NCBI GenBank assembly: GCA_037443685.1
Contig: JBBINX010000102.1
Coordinates: forward strand, 1-6,255
Direction: 5' to 3'
From: JAHJRJ01 sp037443685
GTDB taxonomy: Bacteria; Bacteroidota; Ignavibacteria; UBA10030; BY39
Length of the DNA: 6,255 nt
Position 1 is the first letter of the stretch. Every line of letters begins with the position of its first letter. Both the position numbers and the translations under genes were made by a program. Under the pieces are notes generated by a model. That model was not told where the DNA came from, did not search any database, and was given only the letters and a program-made list of their open reading frames with translations. Positions 1 through 6,169 of the stretch are shown here, piece after piece.

Positions 1-364
1 TAAGCAATAATTTTTTAGTTTCTGACGACAACTCCAAATTGAAATATTGTTCATAATGTGGTAACCAATTGGGGATCATTGTCTTCAATCGTTTTGAACA
101 TGCAAGGTTCGTAGCTTTCCAGAGCTTTAAAAGAAATTCTAACATATCTGAATCATTGTATTGAGGAGGTCTGCCGGCTTTCGCTTTAACATCAAATTGT
201 TTCTTCTTAGGAGATGTGTTTAACAGTCGGACAGCATATTTTCTGTTGTAATCACAGACTTTACAAAATTCATTTAAGATAGCTGTCTTGCCTGCTCTTG
301 TAGTCGACCAGTAACGATCCTGAATTTCTTTAAAATATTCTTTTTTTGAGTCTTTACTTATCAT
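1..364 (-). CDS. IS transposase (rve/DDE integrase type), N-terminal part, cut by window edge
   Basis: The frame opens at ATG 364-362 and stays open for 121 codons to the left edge, so only the N-terminus is visible. A Shine-Dalgarno AAGGA lies 9 nt upstream of the ATG. Residues 11-50 (FKEIQDRYWSTTRAGKTAIL, then NEFCKVCDYNRKYAVRLLN) match the N-terminal 'RY..A.R..K..ILDEFC...GY.RKYAIRLLN' helix-turn-helix region of a family usually annotated as integrase-catalytic-domain transposase. A basic 'AKAGRPPQYND' linker at 61-71 and 'LLKLWKATNLACSKRLK' at 78-94 also fit. The catalytic Asp/Glu residues lie beyond the edge, so I cannot say whether the enzyme is intact. In the cell it would bind the IS ends and catalyse transposition. 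The family is recognised from memory. The exact IS group (ISNCY- or IS481-like) is uncertain. Confidence 0.85.
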   Translation of the reverse strand, partial: MISKDSKKEYFKEIQDRYWSTTRAGKTAILNEFCKVCDYNRKYAVRLLNTSPKKKQFDVKAKAGRPPQYNDSDMLEFLLKLWKATNLACSKRLKTMIPNWLPHYEQYFNLELSSETKKLLL

Positions 365-384
365 AATATTAGGTCCTTTTTTAG

Positions 385-453
385 GGTTACCTATATTATG
401 AGGCAACGACTTCTTTTGCAACTCCTTTCGGTTACCTTTTTTATAGGGCAATG
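385..453. repeat. Two direct repeats at the IS end, probable transposase-binding sites
   Basis: Copy 1 is at 385-408 and copy 2 at 430-453, with starts 45 bp apart. Both begin GGTTACCT, run through an A/T stretch and end in GGCAACG or GGCAATG. By eye 19 of 24 positions agree. Repeats in the same orientation at one end, rather than a single simple inverted repeat, suggest an array of transposase-binding sites. Copy 1 lies just upstream of the transposase Shine-Dalgarno, so binding there could also repress the gene; this is inference. Confidence 0.6.
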
Positions 454-455
454 CG

Positions 456-1611
456 CCCATGCACACGATACTACCGGCTTAACCCGACCAAAATCGCTAT
501 GAATATTTGATACAGAAAACGATGTGTCATAAACAACAGGTGGAGGATAACAATCAACCGCATTAATTTCTTTAAAATTTATTTTCAGTGAACCGTCCCA
601 ATATTCAAATGCGATGTATATATTGTTACCGCAATAATCAATCGAAGGATTTTTTGCGTTTTCTCTTAAAAGAATATCAGGATTATTTCCAATCCAATCA
701 TTATTACCATAAGCATACCATACACTGCCCATTGATTCATAAACTATATGATAAATGCCGTTATCTGTTCTTACAATTTTTCTCTGCGAGTTGCTGCTTA
801 TGCCGTTTGGGTCGTTAGACATTAGCATACCTTTCAGAACTGCAGTTGCTGTTGCATTTTGTGATGTGAAAATTACTCCGGTCTGTCGGGCTAAAGAGTT
901 CTGATAATTTACACCACCGCCTACCCACTCATAATGGGAAAAATGCCTGCTCTGTCCGTGAATGCTTACTTCTTGATCTTGCGGAACTCCGACTTTATAA
1001 TAAGTTGGTGTTAATGATGGGTCTTGATTTAAAAACACTCCTTTATAAGTCTGTCCATACTAATATTGCGTAGTTGCGTTTGGATAAAATGGAGATGTCC
1101 TTTGTCTAAACAGAGCTTCATCCATCCCTCTATTTCTTAATTGGTTTCCATACTGCCCGTCTTAGAAGTCAATAAACCACGGGTCACGGAATTCTACTTC
1201 TCCACCGGTTGATGCTGTCCCCTCAAGACTGGTTTTTATGGTTATGCCGGGGTGGGTAGGATGAAATTTGGAAGTGAGATTATTCGTCCACGAATATATT
1301 CCAAATGATTTGTGGTTTACTACATTGTTATCTGGATTAAAGTTGTTTTCCCAATGTTTGTACTTCTGATTTTCAATCACTTTCTGAGAACCAAGCAGAG
1401 TCTGTGTTGATCCTATATTCCAATCGAAGCTTTTGGGTACCGAATATTTGTCAAACTTATTCTGACTTAAATTATAGAAGCCAACTGAATCTATACTAAC
1501 ATTATTGAAAGACTTCTGATCTACTATAACATTCTTTGTCTGGCTTATTAGCATACTGTAATTAAAAACAGCTATCATTAACATTGCAAGGAAAAATAGT
1601 TTCTTTTTCAT
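456..1611 (-). pseudogene. Large secreted protein, 5' part only; two nonsense codons and an IS insertion
   Basis: The gene starts at ATG 1611-1609 with a strong AAAGGAG about 9 nt upstream. It encodes a signal peptide (MKKKLFFLAMLMIAVF... to about residue 24, 'LISQ'). One frame stays protein-like for about 385 codons but is broken by TAA at codon 150 (1162-1164) and TAG at codon 184 (1060-1062). Reading through gives VEFRDPWFIDF-stop-DGQYGNQLRNRG, then QRTSPFYPN, then stop-YGQTYKGVFLNQDP, and later SNSQRKIVRTDNG and NPSIDYCGNNIYIAFEYWDG. I recall these segments together in long secreted proteins of Ignavibacteria-like bacteria; their function is unknown. The 3' part is missing because the IS begins at about 455-470. 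The stretch from 1038 down, which could open at a GTG, is the continuation of this frame and not a separate gene. A truncated 149-residue secreted peptide could still be made. Confidence 0.8.
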
Positions 1612-1681
1612 TGCCTAATCTCCTTTTATTATTTTTATTTATAGTTAAATAGATTGATAAAAAAAACTGCTGATAACCTAT

Positions 1682-1705
1682 GCAACGACTATTATTTGCC
1701 GCTGC
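1682..1705 (-). terminator. Possible weak hairpin terminator after the lipoprotein gene
   Basis: On the minus strand GCAGCGGC, an 8-nt loop and GTCGTTGC can form an 8-bp stem with two G-U pairs, 35 nt past the lipoprotein stop. In the plus-strand transcript the same positions give A-C mismatches, so the fold favours minus-strand RNA. The U-run (8 T) starts about 15 nt later instead of directly after the stem, so this is not a canonical terminator. Confidence 0.25.
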
Positions 1706-1740
1706 TTTTTATTTGTCTAGTGGTTGTATTTTCATAAATA

Positions 1741-3013
1741 TCACCTCCTTCCTATCAGTATTACAGCTTCTGATGCTAATGAAACCTGATTGCCTCCAAC
1801 AGCAACAACCAGATTACCTTTCATTGTTACCACTGCATATGCTCCATTATTTAAGTATGGCGCCAGATATTGCTTCCAGCTTATTCCGTTGAAATGTAAA
1901 AAGTCGCCAAATGCACCTACACCTATTACATCATTGATACTATTGCCTGTAATTGATGTGGTGGCAAAAGTAGTTATATCAAATAGGTTATTTTTCCATA
2001 ATTTATCCGATAATAATTTTTTCTGATAAATTCCAGCGCCAGCAACATAGTACTGCCTATTAGGAATAAACCAAGTGGTTAATAATGGCTCCATTACGGG
2101 ATTTGAATCTGTTGACAGTTTTTCGACTTTATTATTTTTGATTCTCAAAATTTCTTTATCCCAACTTTGACCGTAGTATGATGCCACAGCCAAAATTTCC
2201 CACTCATTAGTTTTAGGATTATAGTCGCCCCAGATGTCGTTTATGTTTAAGGTGGTGTTACTTTCTATTCTTCGCCAGCTCGTGCCGTTGTAGTATGCAA
2301 TGTTACCGTTGTTTCCTACGATGTATAAGTCATTGCTCGAGGTCCCCCATATTTTCTTTATTTCCCCGGTTAATAATGAATTAACCCTACAATCAAGGTT
2401 AATAGTATTTCCATCAAACCAACCAATACTCCCACCGTTTGTTATCACAATATTACTATCATTAAATGCCCAAATTGCCATAAACGGCGGATATTCAACT
2501 ACACTGCAACTGCCATAATAGCGAATTCGTTTTAATTTCCACTCACTACCATCCCAATGCACAGCATTATATTTTATATATCCAAGTGAACTCGTGTCAT
2601 CTTTTATCCATATATCTCCTACTGCCCAAATATTATTTTCGTTTATTATCGCCACATCGTATAACACACTGCTACCTATCTCTCCGCCAAATGTTATCAT
2701 CTCAAATGTAAAGTTGTGGCTTGTGGTGTCCATTGTTTGCACTATAAGTTCGTTTGTTGCGTATTGTTTGNNNNNNNNNNNNNNNNNNNNNNNNNNNNNN
2801 NNNNNNNNNNNNNNNNNNNNNNNNNNNNNNNNNNNNNNNNNNNNNNNNNNNNNNNNNNNNNNNNNNNNNNACTTCGGTGCAGTGTGCATCGTCAAGTTCA
2901 AGCGTAAGTGTCGGTTCCTCTGCAGGTGGCGGGGGTGGCGGCGGTTCAGTTGGTTTTTTGCAGCCGGTTAAGATTACTAATAATATATTTAGCAAGATTA
3001 TTATTTCTTTCAT
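1741..3013 (-). CDS. Lipoprotein with Pro-rich linker and beta-propeller-like body, interrupted by an assembly gap
   Basis: The start is ATG 3013-3011, with AGGAGA 7 nt upstream. The N-terminus is a lipoprotein signal (MKEIIILLNILLVILTGC, lipobox LTGC, lipidated Cys18), followed by KKPTEPPPPPPPAEEP, a surface-exposed linker. 'TLTLELDDAHCTE' then opens a domain that falls into the N gap; in relatives I recall this as a fibronectin-III-like domain. After the gap 342 residues follow to TGA 1743-1741. They begin 'NELIVQTMDTTSHNFTFE' and contain repeated units: DVAIINENNIWAVGD, IWAFNDSNIVITNGGSIGWFDG, IWGTSSNDLYIVGNNGNIAYYNGTSW and GVGAFGDFLHFNGISW. These resemble blades of a beta-propeller. No catalytic residues are evident. 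The N-terminal and C-terminal parts are in different frames only because the gap is written as 100 N. Homologues in Ignavibacteria-like genomes are often annotated hypothetical or mislabelled as glucosyltransferase; I do not support an enzymatic role. Confidence 0.75.
2771..2870. other. Assembly gap of exactly 100 N
   Basis: One hundred undetermined bases, the usual placeholder for a scaffold gap of unknown size. It lies inside the lipoprotein gene between residue 47 and the propeller-like body. The codon before the gap has two bases present (GT, so Val), and the base after it is a third codon position. An intact gene therefore needs a true gap length divisible by three, which 100 is not. Confidence 0.95.
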
Positions 3014-3200
3014 AATCTTTTCTCCTGACGAATTAAAATTATTCTTAAGTAAATTTTAATCAATATCTTATTTAAAAACAATTAAACATCATACTTGTAA
3101 CAATATTGGTAAATCATCAGAGAACATAAAAGGTTTTGTAGTTACAGAAAATGCTTCTCCTTAAGCAAATAACCAACAAGATAGCAAACGTCAAACAATC

Positions 3201-3218
3201 ATCCCGATTTATCAGGAT
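3201..3218. repeat. Short intergenic palindrome
   Basis: ATCCCGATTTATCAGGAT is an inverted repeat (ATCC/GGAT and GAT/ATC around TT) with one C-A mismatch. It looks like a slightly decayed copy of the ATCCCGATTTATCGGGAT-type palindromes that I recall as common between genes in Bacteroidota/Chlorobi-group genomes. Its role is unknown. Confidence 0.45.
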
Positions 3219-3303
3219 AAAATTCTGAAGTTTGAATTAAGATTAGCAGGTTGTTTTTCGGGACAAAAAAGACAGCTCAACTCATTATATACTAATTAAA
3301 TAA

Positions 3304-3334
3304 TAATACTAGAGAAGCTGAAAAAATAGTATTA
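3304..3334 (-). terminator. AT-rich hairpin right after the permease stop
   Basis: TAATACTA (3304-3311) and TAGTATTA (3327-3334) are perfect 8-bp inverted arms around a 15-nt loop, starting 1 nt after the permease TAA. On the minus strand the arm is followed by TTATTTAATTA, not a clean U-run. With mostly A-T pairs it would be a weak terminator or a 3'-end stabilising hairpin for the aat operon. Confidence 0.35.
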
Positions 3335-3335
3335 A

Positions 3336-4094
3336 TTAGAAGTAATTTTCAAACAACAGCTTCAGGATAGTTAACACTACGATAGTGATAAAAACCGGGC
3401 GAATTAAACGCACACCTTTTAATATCACTAAACGCGCACCAATGATTGAGCCGAGTATTTGTCCGACTGCCATAACTATACCGATTTTGATAACGATATT
3501 TCCTCCAATGGCAAAAGTAATTGCCGAAATAATGTTGCTCGTAAAGTTCATCGCTTTTGTGTATCCGGTGGCTTTGGTCAAACTGAAACCCATAACGACC
3601 ACAAAAGTGATTGCCCAAAATGAACCAACCCCTGGACCGAAGAACCCATCATAAAAACCGAACGATATTCCGAATAAAGCATAAAACAAATTGCTGGATA
3701 ACTTTGCAACTTTTTCCGACTCTCCAAGTTTAGGTGTGAAAATAGTATAAATAACTATAACGAATAGAAGCCAAGGGATTAAGTGAGTTAAAAAGTTTGA
3801 GTCGATTTGTTGAATTAACCACGTGCCGATAACTGTGCCGATGGCGGTAAAAATTATTCCCATTGTTGCTTCGCGGATTTTAACAACTTTGTGACGGCGA
3901 TAATAAAAAGTCGATGTAAAACTACCAAAGCTTGATTGGAATTTATTTGTCCCAAGAGCAAGGTGAGGGGGAAGCCCAATTCCTAAAAGAACAGGAAGCG
4001 TTAACAATCCACCGCCGCCGGAGATTGAGTCAACCAAACCAGCAACAAATCCGGTTATAAAGAGAACAGGTAGTATCCAGAATAATTCAAGCAT
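3336..4094 (-). CDS. yfcA: TSUP family permease, YfcA-like (TauE/SafE, DUF81)
   Basis: An inner-membrane permease of the sulfite exporter TauE/SafE family, about 252 residues, close to E. coli YfcA in length and sequence. With the start at 4094, the first half-signature FVAGLVDSISGGGGLLTLP is at 16-34 and GLPPHLALGTNKFQSS at 40-55. The second repeat has FGFYDGFFGPGVGSF at 145-159, AMNFTSNI at 181-188 and GARLVILKGVRLIRP at 219-233, with hydrophobic segments between, as expected of two homologous halves. Family members move sulfite, sulfoacetate, taurine-related or other organic anions; the substrate of YfcA itself is not settled. Two starts are possible. ATG 4124 would overlap the hydrolase gene by 17 nt and has no Shine-Dalgarno. 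ATG 4094 starts directly at the conserved N-terminus and has AGGTGATC upstream, so I prefer it. It is the last gene of the aat operon. Confidence 0.88.
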   Translation of the reverse strand: MLELFWILPVLFITGFVAGLVDSISGGGGLLTLPVLLGIGLPPHLALGTNKFQSSFGSFTSTFYYRRHKVVKIREATMGIIFTAIGTVIGTWLIQQIDSNFLTHLIPWLLFVIVIYTIFTPKLGESEKVAKLSSNLFYALFGISFGFYDGFFGPGVGSFWAITFVVVMGFSLTKATGYTKAMNFTSNIISAITFAIGGNIVIKIGIVMAVGQILGSIIGARLVILKGVRLIRPVFITIVVLTILKLLFENYF

Positions 4095-4105
4095 TATTAA
4101 TCGTT

Positions 4106-4113
4106 GATCACCT
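4106..4113 (-). promoter_or_regulatory. Shine-Dalgarno overlapping the hydrolase stop, serving the permease gene
   Basis: On the minus strand AGGTGATC, complementary to the 3' end of 16S rRNA, contains the hydrolase TGA stop (4110-4108). It lies 11 nt from ATG 4094, somewhat far. It supports the 4094 start over 4124 and suggests translational coupling of the two genes. Confidence 0.4.
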
Positions 4114-5208
4114 ATACCCTGCATTTTTTAAATCAGTTACTGATTTAAAAGGAAATGGTGGTTTTAAATATTGTGCAAGAAATTTGTAAATCTTTAACCG
4201 AGTTTCTTGTGCTAACTTCGTATCAATACGGTCGAAGCTGTGTCCACCAGGCGCATCCTTAAATATTTCGTATTCAAAATTTTTACCAGCCGCTTTTAAT
4301 GCCCGGATCAGATGCTCAACTTCTAAAACATTTACATCGTCGTCATTTGTGTTTGTATGAATCAAAAGTGGGGTTTTTAATTTATCAGCGTGGTTAACAG
4401 GCGATCGTCTTCGATACTCTTCTACATTATCCTTTGCAGTTTTACCTATATGATATTTCGCTGAAAACTCTTTTCTGTATTCATCGTCGTAGTATCCCAT
4501 ACGAGCAATAAGGTCGCTCACCGGCACACCCGCAAAAGCAACTTTGTAATCGTCGGGATTTTGAAAAATATCCATCAGCGCTATTAGTCCGCCATGGCTC
4601 CAACCGATAACACCCACACGGTCTTTGTCAACAAATTCGTAATTATCTACCATGTAATCGCGACTTGCATTGTTGTCATCAATCTCCAAACCGCCGTAAT
4701 CGATTAACTCGTAGAATTTTTTGCCGTAACCGGTGCTTCCTCTGTATTCGGGAGCGACTACGATATAACCTTGAGCCATCAACTCGCGGATAATATGTGT
4801 GTGGTATGTTGTGAAATCTGCGTGAACTCCACCGTGTGGTAAAACGATTAGTGGATATTTTTTACTCCGGTCGATTTTTTGTGGAATGAAAATGTAAGAC
4901 CAGAATTTAACAGGATTTTTTGCGCCCATAGCGGTTGGATTTGGGATATTAGCTGGCGGTGGACCGACTATGAAAACTTTATCGATGTTGGCAACATCTC
5001 CGACTTTGTTATACCAAAGGATGTCGTCGATTGCTTTTTCTATTTGATCCAGACGATGATTGAGCGATTCGAATTTTTGGTAAGTGATACTTTCAATGTT
5101 TTCTTTTTTATTGTCTTGAGCATTGAGCGAGATTCTTAAAGTTATGCATAGAAAGATTAAGATAATGAATAAACAATAAGAATAAATACCTTTTTTAAAA
5201 TATTTCAT
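4108..5208 (-). CDS. Exported S9-type prolyl-oligopeptidase-like alpha/beta hydrolase
   Basis: A 366-residue serine hydrolase. The basic N-terminus and hydrophobic stretch at about 8-27, then 'LNAQ' (28-31), form a signal peptide or membrane anchor, placing the enzyme in the periplasm or envelope. Residues 37-68 look like a short amphipathic or coiled-coil helix. The catalytic fold spans about 100-350, with an oxyanion-hole motif HGG (125-127), the S9 hallmark PEYRGSTGYG (153-162), nucleophile Ser204 in GWSHGG, probable acid Asp289 in TNDDDV and His323 in GGHSF. There is no N-terminal beta-propeller of classical prolyl oligopeptidases, so the size gate they provide is absent. It could be a dipeptidyl/oligopeptidase or an esterase; the substrate is not predictable. 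ATG 5208 is 1 nt after the aat stop and has AAGGAG within the end of aat, so the two are probably coupled. Confidence 0.87.
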   Translation of the reverse strand: MKYFKKGIYSYCLFIILIFLCITLRISLNAQDNKKENIESITYQKFESLNHRLDQIEKAIDDILWYNKVGDVANIDKVFIVGPPPANIPNPTAMGAKNPVKFWSYIFIPQKIDRSKKYPLIVLPHGGVHADFTTYHTHIIRELMAQGYIVVAPEYRGSTGYGKKFYELIDYGGLEIDDNNASRDYMVDNYEFVDKDRVGVIGWSHGGLIALMDIFQNPDDYKVAFAGVPVSDLIARMGYYDDEYRKEFSAKYHIGKTAKDNVEEYRRRSPVNHADKLKTPLLIHTNTNDDDVNVLEVEHLIRALKAAGKNFEYEIFKDAPGGHSFDRIDTKLAQETRLKIYKFLAQYLKPPFPFKSVTDLKNAGYR

Positions 5209-5209
5209 T

Positions 5210-5806
5210 TTAAAACTCCTTTTTTGATATTAATGCTGTTTTTAATTTTTTTAAATATTCATCGCGTGGTATCTCCACTGCTTGGAAATTTTTCAAGTGT
5301 GGAGTGATATATTGTATATCTAATAATTCAAAACCATTTTGTTTTAACTTCTGCACCAACGTAACTAATGCAACTTTAGATGCATCTTTCATCGAGCTAA
5401 ACATCGATTCACCGAAAAAAGCCCCGTTGAGTGCAACTCCATATAAACCGCCGACGAGTTTATTCTCATGCCAAATTTCAACACTATGAGCATAATTGAG
5501 TTTATAAAGTTGTATATAGCTTTGAATAATTTCTTCGGAAATCCAAGTATCATCCCTTTTGGCGCAATGTCTAATCACTTCCTCGAAAGCTGTATCTATT
5601 CGAACCTCAAAAATTTTCTTTTTAATTGTTTGTTTTAAACTTCTAGATATTTTGAAATTATCAAGAGGTATTATTCCGCGAGGATCGGGTGAGTACCAAT
5701 GAATTTCTCCGTCACGCGAATCAGCCATTGGGAAATATCCCATCGAATAAGCTGCAAGAAGTAACTCAGCTGGGATAATCTGATGTTGTATTTTTTTTGA
5801 ATACAA
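5210..5806 (-). CDS. aat: Leucyl/phenylalanyl-tRNA--protein transferase
   Basis: A cytoplasmic enzyme that moves Leu or Phe from aminoacyl-tRNA onto N-terminal Arg or Lys of proteins, marking them for ClpS/ClpAP in the bacterial N-end rule pathway. The 198 residues carry the family motifs in order: AYSMGYFPM (19-27), WYSPDPRGIIPL (37-48), TWI (87-89), AHSVEIW (106-112), LVGGLYGV (117-124), FFGESMFS (130-137), DASKVAL (141-147), DIQYITPHL (163-171) and IPRDEY (179-184). Glu133 (GES) and Gln165 (DIQ) correspond, as I recall, to the active-site Glu156 and Gln188 of E. coli. It is slightly shorter than the E. coli protein (234) but complete. The start is unusual: an in-frame TAG at 5821-5819 limits it, the first usable codon is TTG 5806-5804, and no Shine-Dalgarno precedes it. 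It heads a three-gene operon. Confidence 0.93.
   Translation of the reverse strand: MYSKKIQHQIIPAELLLAAYSMGYFPMADSRDGEIHWYSPDPRGIIPLDNFKISRSLKQTIKKKIFEVRIDTAFEEVIRHCAKRDDTWISEEIIQSYIQLYKLNYAHSVEIWHENKLVGGLYGVALNGAFFGESMFSSMKDASKVALVTLVQKLKQNGFELLDIQYITPHLKNFQAVEIPRDEYLKKLKTALISKKEF
5216..5221 (-). promoter_or_regulatory. Shine-Dalgarno of the hydrolase gene inside the end of aat
   Basis: AAGGAG on the minus strand overlaps the Lys-Glu codons near the aat C-terminus and is 7 nt from the hydrolase ATG at 5208. It fixes that start and indicates translational coupling. Confidence 0.7.
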
Positions 5807-5821
5807 TTTTTTATTAAACTA

Positions 5822-5932
5822 TTAAGTAGTTCTGAGTCTCACACCTTCTCGAACAATTAAAACTTGATGTCCCTTATATATTAAGGAATTGATATTTGGT
5901 TCGTAGACGTTTTCATTTGCGATTAAGTTCAT
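5822..5932 (-). pseudogene. DUF5615-like toxin (Mut7-C/PIN-like) remnant, C-terminus missing
   Basis: A 36-codon frame from ATG 5932-5930 to TAA 5824-5822. It begins MNLIANENVYEPNINSLIYK, then GHQVLIVRE, matching the 'MxxLADENV......L...GH.V..I+E' N-terminus of DUF5615 proteins, PIN-like putative RNases that pair with DUF433 antitoxins. The usual protein is about 110-120 residues. Here the match ends after about 28 residues and the rest (GVRLRTT) is unrelated, so most of the domain and later acidic residues are gone. The ATG overlaps the antitoxin stop as ATGA, the normal coupling of such pairs. The gene ends 15 nt before the aat start, so a deletion may have fused the remnant to the aat region. 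Confidence 0.65.
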
Positions 5933-6156
5933 ACAATTATTCCAGATTCCTCTTCTGTAAGGTAAGCAGTATAACTAATGCACGCATTAATGTCATCGAG
6001 GGTAATTTTCGGATATGCTCATAAAATACCATGTTAAGTCTCACCACCTACAATTAAGTCTAAAATTATATGAACGGGTATACTAGTACCAGCTATACAA
6101 GGTTTCCCGCTGTAAATATTAGAATTGCTTGTGATTTTATTTTTGAATTCAAACAT
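5929..6156 (-). pseudogene. DUF433-family antitoxin remnant with internal stops
   Basis: From ATG 6156-6154 the frame reads MFEFKNKITSNSNIYSGKPC, then IAGTSIPVHIILDLIVGGET, stop, HGIL, stop, AYPKITLDDINACISYTAYL, then TEEESGIIV and TGA 5931-5929. 'GKPCIxGTxIPVHxILDLI', 'YPxITxDDIxACISYTA' and the overall length of about 75 residues are hallmarks of the DUF433 family, small DNA-binding antitoxins of VapBC-like or DUF5615-partnered modules. The stops are TAA at codon 41 (6036-6034) and TGA at codon 46 (6021-6019), at positions where relatives have ordinary residues such as Tyr and Glu. No frameshift is needed to read the whole family match, so decay seems recent. It would have repressed its own operon when intact. 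Confidence 0.75.
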
Positions 6157-6169
6157 ATATTTAAAGAAT

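Larger units (their letters stand above)
1..460 (-). mobile_element. Insertion sequence, 5' (transposase-start) end only
   Basis: The transposase gene plus about 95 bp of upstream non-coding DNA form one end of an insertion sequence. The outer limit is inferred from the flanking pseudogene, whose protein-like reading frame turns into low-quality sequence (AWAHCPIKK...) at about 455-470, just where the IS direct repeats begin. The exact terminus cannot be fixed, because the other end of the element and any target-site duplication lie outside the window. The element has inserted into the secreted-protein pseudogene to its right, with the transposase reading away from that gene's 5' part. Confidence 0.7.
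3014..3335. other. Intergenic region with no gene
   Basis: The 322 bp lie between the permease stop and the lipoprotein start. I see no credible coding sequence or RNA gene on either strand. It holds the hairpin at 3304-3334, the short palindrome at 3201-3218, and an AT-rich stretch before the lipoprotein gene that must contain its promoter unless transcription reads through from the operon. A TTGATT and a TAATTT 16 nt apart on the minus strand are only a weak promoter candidate. Confidence 0.6.

Noticed and set aside
588..818. Plus-strand open frames such as 588-818, 1680-1892, 1790-2026, 2300-2518, 3385-3654, 4879-5139 and 5304-5489
   Set aside because: Each lies mostly opposite a convincing minus-strand gene or pseudogene, with no family-like motifs or good ribosome-binding site; they are antisense shadows.
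391..1038. A separate 215-residue gene starting at GTG 1038
   Set aside because: It is in the same frame as the signal-peptide part starting at 1611 and joins it across two stops. It has no Shine-Dalgarno of its own, and its last ~20 residues are encoded by the IS end.
2716..3059. Plus-strand frames rich in Gly and Ser across the gap
   Set aside because: They are the complement of the Pro-rich linker of the lipoprotein and include the N placeholder.
3349..3618. Second minus-strand frame of 89 codons inside the permease gene
   Set aside because: It is an alternative frame of the permease with a composition unlike a membrane or known soluble protein.
456..6156. Stop-codon reassignment or programmed readthrough, since TAA, TAG and TGA all occur inside protein-like frames
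   Set aside because: All three stops are also used normally here: the permease and aat end in TAA, the lipoprotein and hydrolase in TGA, and TAG bounds aat upstream. In-frame stops occur only in the two regions that also show truncation or an IS, so decay explains them better.
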